Part shown: piece by piece, positions 31,436 through 39,637 of the stretch | Layout: every line of letters begins with the position of its first letter | How positions within the stretch are numbered: the stretch's first letter is position 1 | NCBI RefSeq assembly: GCF_019160155.1 | Contig: NZ_JAFNIH010000018.1 | Span: 62,001-126,000, forward strand | DNA: 64,000 nt | Source of the DNA: Pinisolibacter aquiterrae | GTDB lineage: Bacteria; Pseudomonadota; Alphaproteobacteria; Rhizobiales; Ancalomicrobiaceae | Direction: 5' to 3' | The notes under the pieces: generated by a model | Told to the model about the DNA's origin: nothing | Database searches by the model: none | What the model saw: only the letters and a program-made list of their open reading frames with translations | Position numbers and translations under genes: made by a program

Positions 31436-32449
31436 ATGACCGCGCCTTCTCCCTTCGACGACTTCCGCGATCTCGTCAATCTCCTGCCGGATCCGGAGAC
31501 GGCGGCGGTCGAGGCCTATCGCGCCCGCGACGCGCAACTGACCAAGATCCCGGGCTCGCTCGGCCGGCTCGAGGACATCGCCGAATGGCTCGCGACCGCG
31601 ACCGGGCAGATTCCGCCCAAGGTGGAGAAGCCGCTGGTCGCGGTCTTCGCCGCCAATCACGGCATCACCGCCAAGGGCGTCTCGGCCTTCCCCTCGGAAG
31701 TCACCAAACAGATGGTCGCCAACTACGCCAATGGTGGGGCGGCGATCAATCAGATCTGCATGGTGAGCGACATCGGCCTCAAGGTGTTCGAGCTGGCGCT
31801 CGATCTGCCGACCCCGGACATCTCGGAAGAAGACGCCTTCGACGCCCAGGGCTGCGCCGCGACCATGGCCTTCGGCATGGAATCACTCGCCGGCGGCGTC
31901 GATCTCCTGTGCCTCGGCGAGATGGGCATCGGCAACACGGCGGTCGCCTCGGCGATCTATCTGGCGCTCTACGGCGGCACCGCCGCCGAATGGGTCGGCC
32001 CCGGCACCGGCGTCCAGGGCGCGGCGCTCGCCAACAAGGCGGCGGTGGTGGAACAGGCGGTGCTGCGCATCGGCGGCGAGATGGATCCGTTCGAGATCCT
32101 GCGCCGGCTCGGCGGCCGCGAGATCGCGGCGATGGTCGGCGCGATCATCGCCGCGCGTCATCAGAAGGTGCCGGTGGTGGTCGACGGTTTCGTCACCACC
32201 GCGGCGGCGGCGCTGGTCCACGCGATGAACCCGCGCGCGATCGACCATTGCCTCTTCGCCCACGTCTCGGCCGAACCGGCGCACGGCAAGGCGCTGAAGG
32301 CGATGGGCAAGACCGCGCTCCTCGATCTCGGCATGCGTCTCGGCGAGGGCACCGGCGCGGCGATCGCCGCCTCGATCGTGCGCGCCGCCGCCGCCTGCCA
32401 CGCGGGCATGGCGACCTTCGCGGAAGCGGGCGTCTCGAACAAGGAGTGA
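31436..32449 (+). CDS. cobT: Nicotinate-nucleotide:dimethylbenzimidazole phosphoribosyltransferase
   Basis: Makes alpha-ribazole 5'-phosphate, the lower-ligand nucleotide of cobalamin. 337 aa, cytoplasmic. Family segments: KIPGSLGRLEDIAEWLA, VFAANHGITAKGVSAFP, GGAAINQICM, LGEMGIGNTAVASAI, VVVDGFVTTAAAALV and the C-terminal GMATFAEAGVSNKE, which carries the catalytic-glutamate region. Divergent from cobS; a hairpin terminator follows it. No cobalamin riboswitch is recognisable in the 135-bp divergent region. Confidence 0.96.
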   Translation: MTAPSPFDDFRDLVNLLPDPETAAVEAYRARDAQLTKIPGSLGRLEDIAEWLATATGQIPPKVEKPLVAVFAANHGITAKGVSAFPSEVTKQMVANYANGGAAINQICMVSDIGLKVFELALDLPTPDISEEDAFDAQGCAATMAFGMESLAGGVDLLCLGEMGIGNTAVASAIYLALYGGTAAEWVGPGTGVQGAALANKAAVVEQAVLRIGGEMDPFEILRRLGGREIAAMVGAIIAARHQKVPVVVDGFVTTAAAALVHAMNPRAIDHCLFAHVSAEPAHGKALKAMGKTALLDLGMRLGEGTGAAIAASIVRAAAACHAGMATFAEAGVSNKE

Positions 32450-32478
32450 GCCCCGGGGCTCACGGCGGTTCCCGGAGC

Positions 32479-32507
32479 GGCGGCAGGCGACCCTTGCCGC
32501 CGTCTTC
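32479..32507 (+). terminator. Hairpin after cobT
   Basis: GGCGGCA / TGCCGCC arms with a 9-nt loop followed by GTCTTC, 30 bp after the stop codon. A perfect 18-bp palindrome also overlaps the stop at 32446-32463. Confidence 0.55.
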
Positions 32508-32540
32508 ACGACCGTCGTCCCCACGACGGCCGACGCACGG

Positions 32541-32580
32541 CCGTCATCCCCGGCCGAAGCGGAGGGGAAGGGGATCCATT
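32541..32580. repeat. Dispersed intergenic repeat, GTCATCCC...GGGGATCC type
   Basis: Begins CCGTCATCCCCGG and ends GGGGATCCATT around a G/A-rich centre, closely resembling a short mosaic repeat common between genes of many alphaproteobacteria. Only one copy is in the window, so the assignment rests on recalled resemblance. Confidence 0.45.
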
Positions 32581-32703
32581 CCCCCAAGGGAGTGCCTCGC
32601 GGAGTGCCACACTCGGGGCTCCGTTCCCTCGCCTTCGGCTCGCCGGGAGCGAAGGTGCGGGCGGATGTCGGATGGGGTCGCACGATGGGTCGATCGCCGC
32701 TTC

Positions 32704-32765
32704 GCGGGCCCCCTCATCCGCCCTTCGGGCACCTTCCCCCGCGAGGGAAGAAGGACGGGGCCCGC
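32704..32765. repeat. Palindromic intergenic repeat, CCCTCATCCG...GAAGG type
   Basis: Nine-base terminal inverted arms (GCGGGCCCC / GGGGCCCGC) enclose CCCTCATCCGCCCTTCGGG and CCTTCCCCCGCGAGGGAAG. This resembles the RIME-like 'CCCTCATCC...GGGGAGAAGG' repeat family of Rhizobiales. It lies 27 bp past the kinase stop codon and may act as its 3' end. Confidence 0.5.
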
Positions 32766-32791
32766 CCCCCGGCGTTTCGCGCCGATTTCGC

Positions 32792-34342
32792 TCAGCGACC
32801 CGCGCCGGCGCGGCGGACCGGGCGTTCGTCGATGCGCGGCATCACCTCGAGGACGCGCGACTGCGGAATCGTCACCGTCACCTCGGTGCCCTCGCGCAGC
32901 TTCGACTTCAAGTCGAAGGTGCCGCCGTGCATGCCGATCAGCGCCTGGACGATGTTGAGGCCGAGGCCGGTGCCCTGCTCGGCCGACTTGATGGCGATCG
33001 ACCCCTGACCGAAGCGCGACAGGACGATCGGGATCTCCTCCTCGGGGATGCCGGGGCCGGTGTCCTTGACCGCCACGTATTGGCCGCCGCCCGCGGTCCA
33101 GCCGACCTTCACGGTGATGGTGCCGCCGGTCGGGGTGAACTTGACCGCGTTGGAGAGCAGGTTGAGGACGATCTGGCGGATGGCGCGCTCGTCGGCCCAG
33201 ATCTTGGGCATGGCCTCCTCGTATTGCTCGACGATGGTCAGGCCCTTCGAGCGCGCCCGGAGGCCGATCATGTGGGCGCAGTCCTCGACGATGTAGGGCA
33301 GCGTCACCGATTCCTCGTTGAGCGAATAGCGCCCCGCCTCGATGCGGGAGATGTCGAGGATCTCGTTGATCAGCTCGAGCAGGTGGCGGCCGCTGTCGTG
33401 GATGTCGGCGACGTAGCCGCGATAGGTCTCGTTCTCCATCGGCCCCATGATCTCGTCGCGGATCACCTCGGAGAAGCCGAGGATGGCGTTCAACGGCGTG
33501 CGCAATTCGTGGCTCATGGTGGCGAGGAAGCGGGACTTGGCGAAATTGGCCTCCTCCGCCTTGCGCCGGCTCTCGTCGGAGAGGGCGTTGGCGTGTTCCA
33601 GCTCGACGATCAGCGCGTCCTTCTCGGCGCGCGCCTCGATCTCGGCGAGCGAGGCGTGGAACAGCCGGTAGCCGAGGCCGATGAAGAAGGCCTGGGTCAT
33701 CACCGCCATCAGCGCGAAGATCACCGAGGGCGACGGCATCGGCCCGAAGGAGGCGTCGGGGCGCGCGAAATAGCCGAAGACCGTGATCACCGTGATCGGC
33801 ATGGTCGCGGCGAACATGGCGGCGGGCACGTTGGCGGCGAGCACCGCGCAGACCGCCACCAGGATCATCATCGAGGAGAACTGGAAGACGTCGGTGACGA
33901 GTCCGCCGTTGCCCGGGAGAATGAACAGAAGCCCCAGCGACAGGCCGAAGGCACCGTCGAGCGCGGCGAAACGGCGACGCCAGGCCCCGAGTTCGACGTC
34001 CTGACGCTCGAGCGCCAGGAAGCGGCCGGCGAAGACCAGCGTCGTCATGTGGCTGATGAGGACGATCACCACCCAGGAGGCGAGCAGGATGCGGTCGGTC
34101 CACAGGAAGCCGATCACCGCGATCGCGCCGATCAGCGCGCCGAGCCAGGGCGAGCCGGCGCGGCGCAGCCGAGCGTGCTCGACCATCAGTTCCCAGTCGA
34201 AGGCCGGCTTGATGGTGGATCCCGATTCCAGCTGCTCGCGGACGTCGCGCACGGTGCGAGTCATCGAGCGCCGACGCGCGCTGCGCTCGGCGTTTCCGGC
34301 GGTCTTGCCGTCGTTGGTGCGGATCGGCGAAACCGCCTCCAC
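32792..34342 (-). CDS. Membrane sensor histidine kinase, PleC/DivJ-like
   Basis: 516 aa. N-terminal region to about residue 50 is basic and soluble; residues about 65-215 hold five or six hydrophobic segments; then HisKA with phospho-His in FLATMSHELRTPLNAILGFSEVI and a HATPase domain (NLLSNAVKFTPTGG, DTGPGIPEEEI, GTGLGLNIVQALIGMHGG). The IRDEIMGPM stretch after the H box and the architecture match PleC/DivJ cell-cycle kinases of alphaproteobacteria that phosphorylate DivK/PleD. GTG at 34342 has AGAGGGA upstream, better than the ATG at 34264. No partner regulator is adjacent. Divergent from the nuclease gene. Confidence 0.88.
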   Translation of the reverse strand: MEAVSPIRTNDGKTAGNAERSARRRSMTRTVRDVREQLESGSTIKPAFDWELMVEHARLRRAGSPWLGALIGAIAVIGFLWTDRILLASWVVIVLISHMTTLVFAGRFLALERQDVELGAWRRRFAALDGAFGLSLGLLFILPGNGGLVTDVFQFSSMMILVAVCAVLAANVPAAMFAATMPITVITVFGYFARPDASFGPMPSPSVIFALMAVMTQAFFIGLGYRLFHASLAEIEARAEKDALIVELEHANALSDESRRKAEEANFAKSRFLATMSHELRTPLNAILGFSEVIRDEIMGPMENETYRGYVADIHDSGRHLLELINEILDISRIEAGRYSLNEESVTLPYIVEDCAHMIGLRARSKGLTIVEQYEEAMPKIWADERAIRQIVLNLLSNAVKFTPTGGTITVKVGWTAGGGQYVAVKDTGPGIPEEEIPIVLSRFGQGSIAIKSAEQGTGLGLNIVQALIGMHGGTFDLKSKLREGTEVTVTIPQSRVLEVMPRIDERPVRRAGAGR

Positions 34343-34406
34343 GGCCCTTCCCTCTGACCTTGCGTCAATTTGATTTCCGATGCCTCCAGACGCTACGGAG
34401 GAATGC

Positions 34407-34439
34407 TTAACGAAGGTCTCAGAATCACGGTTAACGAAG
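34407..34439. promoter_or_regulatory. Direct repeat TTAACGAAG x2 in kinase/nuclease promoter region
   Basis: Two identical 9-mers (34407-34415 and 34431-34439) spaced 24 bp apart between the divergent histidine kinase and thermonuclease genes. TTAAC is the half-site core of CtrA boxes in alphaproteobacteria, but the 7-bp spacing of a full CtrA site is absent. Confidence 0.35.
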
Positions 34440-34456
34440 TCCGAGAGGGGGCCCTC

Positions 34457-35008
34457 GTGAAATTCTTGCTCGCCCGTCCCCGCTTTCCCACACCGGCGCG
34501 ACGCTGGGGATATGTCCTCGGCGCGGCGGCGGTCGGGCTCGCCGTGCACATCTGGAACGACTGGTCGGCGGGTCCGCGTTCCGGCGTGCCGGCCGCCGCG
34601 CGGGGCATCCTCGCCGGCCGCGCCCGGCTCGCCGACGGCGACAGCGTGACGATCGCCGGGGTGCGGCTGCGACTGGTCGGCATCGACGCGCCGGAGCTGG
34701 CTCAGACCTGTGGGCGCGACGGTCGCGCGACCGCCTGCGGCGAGGAGGCGAGAGCCCATCTCGAGGCGCTGATCGGCGGACGGCCGCTCGATTGCGCCTG
34801 GGAGCGGCTCGACAAATATGGTCGCGGGCTCGCCCGCTGCCGGGCCGGATCGACCGATCTCGGCGCGGCGATGGTGCGCGACGGCTGGGCGCTCGCCTAT
34901 GGTGACCACGAGGCCGAGGAGGCGGAGGCACGGCGCCACCGGCGCGGGCTGTGGGCGGGCGACTTCGAACCGCCCGAGGACTTTCGCCGTCGCGAGCGCG
35001 GCGACTGA
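34457..35008 (+). CDS. Membrane-anchored/exported thermonuclease-family protein
   Basis: 183 aa from GTG 34457, which follows GAGAGGGG; a hydrophobic segment (about residues 16-32) then acts as anchor or signal. The staphylococcal-nuclease-like domain shows RARLADGDSVTIAGVRLRLVGIDAPE (in pieces), CGEEARAHLEALIGG, CAWERLDKYGRGLARC and ADL-type end WALAYGDHEAEEAEARRHRRGLW. The catalytic Arg/Glu/Arg set appears as R of RLRLVGIDAPE, E of GEEA and R of YGRGLAR. Upstream in-frame ATG 34403 and TTG 34370 are less likely starts. Gap of 22 bp to the next gene. Confidence 0.86.
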   Translation: MKFLLARPRFPTPARRWGYVLGAAAVGLAVHIWNDWSAGPRSGVPAAARGILAGRARLADGDSVTIAGVRLRLVGIDAPELAQTCGRDGRATACGEEARAHLEALIGGRPLDCAWERLDKYGRGLARCRAGSTDLGAAMVRDGWALAYGDHEAEEAEARRHRRGLWAGDFEPPEDFRRRERGD

Positions 35009-35030
35009 GCCGCAGGGGTGAGGAGACGCC

Positions 35031-35693
35031 ATGACGCAGGATCCGTTGCCGCCGTCGCTGGTGGCGCTCGAGGCGGAGGTCGCCGGCTGTCGCATCTGCC
35101 GCGACGCACCGTCGGGCAAACCGTTGCCGCACGAACCGCGCCCGGTGGTGCGGATCTCGGCGACGGCGCGAATCCTGATCGCCGGTCAGGCGCCGGGGGT
35201 CAGGGTCCATGCCTCCGGCCTGCCCTTCACCGATCCGTCGGGCGACCGGCTCCGCGCCTGGATGGGGATCGACGAGACGATCTTCTACGACCGCGCGCAA
35301 GTCGCGGTGCTGGCGATGGGGTTCTGCTTTCCCGGGCACGACGCCAAGGGCGGCGATCTGCCGCCGCGCCGCGAGTGCGCGCCGGCGTGGCGGGCGCGGC
35401 TGATGGCGGCGATGCCGGCGGTCGAGCTGGTTCTGGCGGTGGGGCGGCCGGCGCAGCTGTGGCATCTCGGGCCGCGCGCGGCGGCCTCGCTCACCGAGAC
35501 CGTCGCCGATTGGCGAGCGATCACGACCGGGACGAGCGGGCCGACGGTGTTTCCCCTGCCCCATCCCTCCTGGCGCAATTCGGCGTGGCTGAAACGGCAT
35601 TCCTGGTTCGAGGCGGAGGCGATACCGGAACTGCGCCGGCGGGTCGCAGCGGCGCTGACGCATGCTCCCGAACGGGATTCGATTGGGAATTGA
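35031..35693 (+). CDS. Uracil-DNA glycosylase superfamily protein
   Basis: 220 aa of the family 4/5-like UDG superfamily (COG1573). ILIAGQAPGVRVHASGLPFTDPSGDRL contains the GxAPGxxxxxxGxPF water-activating and base-pocket motif (in pieces), and PLPHPSWRN is the HPSxRN DNA-intercalation motif. Only two cysteines of a possible iron-sulfur site are near the N-terminus (CRICRD), so a complete 4Fe-4S cluster as in family 4 is doubtful. Typical proteobacterial members of this branch are uncharacterised. ATG at 35031 is preceded by GAGGAG. Confidence 0.83.
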   Translation: MTQDPLPPSLVALEAEVAGCRICRDAPSGKPLPHEPRPVVRISATARILIAGQAPGVRVHASGLPFTDPSGDRLRAWMGIDETIFYDRAQVAVLAMGFCFPGHDAKGGDLPPRRECAPAWRARLMAAMPAVELVLAVGRPAQLWHLGPRAAASLTETVADWRAITTGTSGPTVFPLPHPSWRNSAWLKRHSWFEAEAIPELRRRVAAALTHAPERDSIGN

Positions 35694-35791
35694 TTTTTAT
35701 TTTCCTCGGTCGATTGACCGGAATGGCAAAAAAGATCACGTCTAATGGCGACGGTTTTGGAAATTCATACCCTTCACTCGGAGCCTTCGCC

Positions 35792-36289
35792 GTGATCGAC
35801 CGCATCGACCGCAAGATCCTTCAGGTCCTGCAAGAGGACTGCACGGTGCCCGTCGCCGAGATCGGCCGGCGGGTCGGCCTGTCGACGACGCCGTGCTGGC
35901 GGCGGATCCAGAAGCTCGAGGAGGACGGGATCATCCTGCGCCGGGTGGCGGTGCTCGATCCCAAACAGGTCAACACCAAGGTGACCGCCTTCGTCTCGAT
36001 CACCACCAACACCCATTCCGACGATTGGCTGAAGCGCTTCGCCGAGGTGGTGGCGCAGATGCCGGAGGTGGTCGAATTCTACCGGATGGCCGGGCAGGTC
36101 GATTATCTCCTCAGGGTGGTGGTGCCGGACATCGAGGCCTACGACGCCTTCTACAAGCGTCTGATCGCCAAGATCGACATCGCCGACGTCTCCACCACCT
36201 TCGCGATGGAGCAGATCAAGTACACCACCGCCCTGCCGCTCCAATACGTGCCGGTGGAAAAGCCGGGACCGGAGAAGTCGAGCGGCTGA
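35792..36289 (+). CDS. Lrp/AsnC-family transcriptional regulator
   Basis: 165 aa: N-terminal helix-turn-helix (VAEIGRRVGLSTTPCWRRIQKLEEDGII, in pieces) and C-terminal RAM ligand domain (TAFVSITTNTHSDDWLKRF, EVVEFYRMAGQVDYLLRVVV, YDAFYKRLIAKIDIADVSTTFAM). The GTG at 35792 sits 8 nt after GGAG and gives normal length; ATG at 35724 would add 23 residues of no family character. The region before it (35694-35780) is notably AT-rich for this genome and probably contains the promoter. Target genes are unknown; such regulators often act on amino-acid catabolism. Confidence 0.9.
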   Translation: MIDRIDRKILQVLQEDCTVPVAEIGRRVGLSTTPCWRRIQKLEEDGIILRRVAVLDPKQVNTKVTAFVSITTNTHSDDWLKRFAEVVAQMPEVVEFYRMAGQVDYLLRVVVPDIEAYDAFYKRLIAKIDIADVSTTFAMEQIKYTTALPLQYVPVEKPGPEKSSG

Positions 36290-36400
36290 CGCCCCCTCGT
36301 CGGGCGGGCGGCGTCGGCATTCCTCCTGAAGCGCGGCCGCGTTTCTTCGACTATGGTGCGTGACCTCCGAGGTCGCGATGTTCGAAGACGGGACGACGGC

Positions 36401-38794
36401 ATGGACCAGATGCGACGGCTCCACGACGTCGTGGCGGCGAACGAAGATCGGCTCACGGCGCGGATCATCGACTACGCCAAGGCGCGCGGCTACACGCCCT
36501 TCACCTCGACGCTCGAGCAGGCGTGGCGCGCCTCGATCCGGGGGCTCTCGACGCCGCTCCTGGCGGTTCTGGCGGAGGGGCGGGCCTGCACCGCCGTGGT
36601 CGCGGAGGCCGAATACGGGCGCGACCCCATCGCCTTCTACGGCATCGAGGCGGCGCGCCGGCATCGCACCCGTGGCATCACCCTCGGCCTCTTCCTCGGT
36701 CTGATGAAGAGCTATCGGCGGACCTACCTCGATCTCGCCTGCGACGAGGCGGCGGACGACGACGAGCGACGCGCCTGGGTCGCGGTGATCGAGAATTTCT
36801 TCGACCGGATGGAGGTCGGGTTCTGCGACGAGTGGGCGGATCATTCGGCGGTCGAGGACGTCGAGCAGCTGCGCGCGCAGAACCGGCTGATCACCAACGA
36901 GAAGAACCGCTATCTCACGATCTTCGAGAGCCTCGACGATCCGGTCTTCCTCATCGGCGAGAACGGCCGGGTGGAGAACATGAACCATGCCGCCGCGCGG
37001 CTCTTCGCGGTGACGCGGACCCCGGGCGCCGGCTATTACGGCGGCGCCTCGCTCGATCTGACGGCGCTGCTCGGCTTCGACGTGGAGAGCTGCCGGGAGC
37101 CGGTGTGCGAACGCGAGCTCGACACCCGCCTCGGCCGGCGGTGGTTCGACATCCGCAGGCAACGCATGCTCGACGTCTCCGAGAAATATCTCGGTACCGT
37201 CGTCATCCTCGTCGACGTCACCGAATATCGCAAGGCGAAGGAGGAGGCGGAGGCGGCCAACCGGGCGAAGTCCGCCTTCCTCGCCAACATGAGCCATGAG
37301 ATCCGCACGCCGATCCACGGCATTCTCGGGGTCGCGGAACTGCTGCGGGCGAGCCCGCTCGACGAGACCACCCGCGAGCGCGCCGAGGCGGTCGGGCGAT
37401 CGGCGGAGATCCTCTCCTCGGTCGTCGCCGACATTCTCGACTATTCCAAGATCGAGGCCGGCGTGCTCGATCTCGAACACGTCGCCTTCCCGGTCGCGGC
37501 GGTGGTCGACGCCGTCGTCGGCCTGATGCGGCCGATGGCGCGGCGCAAACCCGACCTCGATCTCGTGGTCGATCTCACGGCGCCGGCGACGGTCGTCGGC
37601 GATCCCGGCAAGCTGCGGCAGATCCTGCTCAATCTCGTCGGCAACGCGGTGAAGTTCACCCCCGCCGGCACCATCCGCCTCTCGGTCGAGGATCTCGGCG
37701 GCTCGGTCGAGACGCGGGTCCTGCGCTTCGTCGTCGCCGACACCGGCATCGGCATCGCGCCGGAGCGCCACGAGGCGGTCTTCGAGCCCTTCACCCAATC
37801 CGACGGATCGATCGCGCGCCGCTACGGCGGCACCGGCCTCGGCCTCGCGATCTGCCGGCGCCTCGTCGATCTGATGGGCGGGCACATGACGCTCGACAGC
37901 CGGCCCGGCGAGGGCAGCCGCTTCTCCTTCACCGTTCCCTTCGCGAACGGCGCGAGCACCTCGCCCGCCGCCGCGAACGGGACCGGCGCCCCGGCGGCCC
38001 TGCCGACGCGCGCGCTCGAGGTGCTGGTGGTCGAGGACAACGAGGTCAACGCCCTGGTCGCGCGCGGCCTGCTCGAACGCGCCGGCCATCATCCGGTGAT
38101 CGCGGCGACCGGCGAGGCGGCGGTCGCCGCGGCCGCGGTCCACGACTTCGACATCGTTCTGATGGACATCCGTCTGCCCGACATCGACGGGCTCGAGGCG
38201 ACGCGGCGCATCCGTGGGCTCGCCGACCGGCGCCGCGCGGCTGTGCCGATCGTCGCCCAATCGGCGCAGGCGCTGCACGACGACATCGAGGCGTGCCTGG
38301 CGGCGGGCATGAACGACTTTCTCGGCAAGCCGTTCCGCGCCGCCCGCCTGGAGGCGCTCCTGCGCCGGGTGCTCGGCGTCGCCTCGCCGGCCTCCGGGGC
38401 GGCCGGCCCGCTCGCAAGCCCCGGCGCCGATGCCGCGATCGACCGGCGCGTCCTCGCCGAACACGTCGCCGTGCTCGGCTTCGACGAGGCGGAGCGGATC
38501 GTCGAGACGTGGCGGCGCACCACCGCGCCGGTCGACGGCGACCTCGTCCGCGCCGTCGCGAAGGGAGCTCGGATCGAGGTGGCGGAGATCGCCCATCGGC
38601 TGAAGAGTTCGTCGCGCCACGTCGGGCTCACCGGACTGTCCGATCGCGCCGCCCAGGTCGAGCGGCTCGCCCGCGCCGACGCGGGCCGGATCGACGAGCC
38701 GGTCGACGATCTCCTCGGCGTCCTCGTCGCCGCTCGCACCGCGCTCGACGGCGCCTGGGAGACGATCGCGGCGGGTCAGCCGGCGAAGACGTAA
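36401..38794 (+). CDS. torS: Soluble hybrid histidine kinase of the tor/dor locus (TorS/DorS-like)
   Basis: 797 aa, no transmembrane helix. Order: unnamed N-terminal alpha-helical domain (about 1-150, with ARIIDYAKARGYTPFTSTLEQAW and GIEAARRHRTRGITLGLFLGLMKSYR, each longer than one motif), PAS (about 170-275), HisKA with His299 in MSHEIRTPIHGILG, HATPase (395-513), receiver with Asp589 in LMDIRLPDIDG, and Hpt with His732 in AHRLKSSSRHVGL. The four-step relay and the neighbouring torR and torCDA identify it as the TMAO/DMSO sensor. E. coli TorS is membrane-bound and works with TorT; neither a periplasmic domain nor TorT is present, so sensing should be cytoplasmic. The start (36401) is uncertain; 36353 is possible. 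Confidence 0.87.
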   Translation: MDQMRRLHDVVAANEDRLTARIIDYAKARGYTPFTSTLEQAWRASIRGLSTPLLAVLAEGRACTAVVAEAEYGRDPIAFYGIEAARRHRTRGITLGLFLGLMKSYRRTYLDLACDEAADDDERRAWVAVIENFFDRMEVGFCDEWADHSAVEDVEQLRAQNRLITNEKNRYLTIFESLDDPVFLIGENGRVENMNHAAARLFAVTRTPGAGYYGGASLDLTALLGFDVESCREPVCERELDTRLGRRWFDIRRQRMLDVSEKYLGTVVILVDVTEYRKAKEEAEAANRAKSAFLANMSHEIRTPIHGILGVAELLRASPLDETTRERAEAVGRSAEILSSVVADILDYSKIEAGVLDLEHVAFPVAAVVDAVVGLMRPMARRKPDLDLVVDLTAPATVVGDPGKLRQILLNLVGNAVKFTPAGTIRLSVEDLGGSVETRVLRFVVADTGIGIAPERHEAVFEPFTQSDGSIARRYGGTGLGLAICRRLVDLMGGHMTLDSRPGEGSRFSFTVPFANGASTSPAAANGTGAPAALPTRALEVLVVEDNEVNALVARGLLERAGHHPVIAATGEAAVAAAAVHDFDIVLMDIRLPDIDGLEATRRIRGLADRRRAAVPIVAQSAQALHDDIEACLAAGMNDFLGKPFRAARLEALLRRVLGVASPASGAAGPLASPGADAAIDRRVLAEHVAVLGFDEAERIVETWRRTTAPVDGDLVRAVAKGARIEVAEIAHRLKSSSRHVGLTGLSDRAAQVERLARADAGRIDEPVDDLLGVLVAARTALDGAWETIAAGQPAKT

Positions 38795-39474
38795 CCGATG
38801 CCGTGGACGGTGATGATCAGTTTCGGATGCGCCGGATCGGCCTCGATCTTGCGGCGCAGCCGACCGATCAGGACGTCGACGGTGCGGTCGAGCGGATCGC
38901 GGTCGCGCCGGCTGACGTGATCGATCAGCGCGTCGCGGGTGAAGATGCGGCCGCGATGGGAGACGAGCGTCGCCAGGAGCTCGAATTCGGCCCGGGTCAG
39001 GCGCACCTCGCGTCCGGCCTCGTCGGTCAGGCTCCAATGGGGGATGTCGAGCCGCCAGCCGGAGAAATACTTGATCGACTCGTCCTCGCGCACCAACCGC
39101 GCGGCGGCGACGCGGCGCGCGAGATTCTTGGTGCGCGGCAGGAGCTCGCGCATGTCGTAGGGCTTGGTGACGTAGTCGTCGGCGCCGAGTTCAAGCGCCA
39201 CGATGCGATCGACCTGATCGTCGCGGCCGGTCACCATGATGACCCCCACCTCGGACTGCCGGCGCAACTCCCGCAGGAGTGACAGGCCGTCCTCTCCCGG
39301 CAGGTTGATGTCGAGCAGAATCACCGCGACGTCGCCGCCGGCGAAGACCCGCCGCATCGCCTCGCCGTTCTCCGCTTCCGAAACGCGATGGTTGTCCTTG
39401 CGCAGATAGGCGGCGAGCGTCTGGCGAGAGACCGGATCGTCTTCGACGACGAGGACGTGGTGGATTTTGTTCAT
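38776..39474 (-). CDS. torR: OmpR-family response regulator (TorR/DorR-like)
   Basis: 232 aa: receiver domain with phospho-Asp55 in [12 protein letters not shown] and Lys near 106 in [11 protein letters not shown], then a winged-helix DNA-binding domain ([49 protein letters not shown]). Gene order suggests that it receives phosphate from TorS and activates torCDA. It is convergent with torS, their 3' ends overlapping by 19 bp, and divergent from torC across 163 bp that contain a spaced array of TorR-box-like repeats, so it probably binds there and may also control itself. Confidence 0.92.
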   Translation of the reverse strand: MNKIHHVLVVEDDPVSRQTLAAYLRKDNHRVSEAENGEAMRRVFAGGDVAVILLDINLPGEDGLSLLRELRRQSEVGVIMVTGRDDQVDRIVALELGADDYVTKPYDMRELLPRTKNLARRVAAARLVREDESIKYFSGWRLDIPHWSLTDEAGREVRLTRAEFELLATLVSHRGRIFTRDALIDHVSRRDRDPLDRTVDVLIGRLRRKIEADPAHPKLIITVHGIGYVFAG

Positions 39475-39524
39475 GGGATCTCAAGAACAGCGGCGCGCGA
39501 GATCCGTCAAGACGGCGGCGTCGG

Positions 39525-39587
39525 CGGTTCACATCCGTTTACAATTCTCTACATCGCGTTCATCGCTCGAGCGAAAGCCGTTCACCG
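39525..39587 (+). promoter_or_regulatory. Array of four TorR-box-like repeats
   Basis: GTTCA/GTTTA cores begin at 39527 (CGGTTCACAT), 39537 (CCGTTTACAA), 39558 (GCGTTCATCG) and 39580 (CCGTTCACCG). Spacings of 10, 21 and 22 bp put them on one DNA face. The E. coli tor box is CTGTTCATAT; box 1 agrees at 8 of 10 positions and the others at 6. The array lies 51-113 bp before torC. Confidence 0.6.
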
Positions 39588-39637
39588 CCCCGGCCCATGG
39601 TCCTCCCCGACGCAAATCGGTCGAGGGAAACAGAGCC

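Larger units (their letters stand above)
32450..32791. other. Gene-free spacer with dispersed-repeat character
   Basis: 342 bp between convergent cobT and the histidine kinase. It holds a palindrome over the cobT stop (32446-32463), a terminator (32479-32507) and two stretches that look like intergenic repeats listed separately. No gene seen. Confidence 0.5.
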
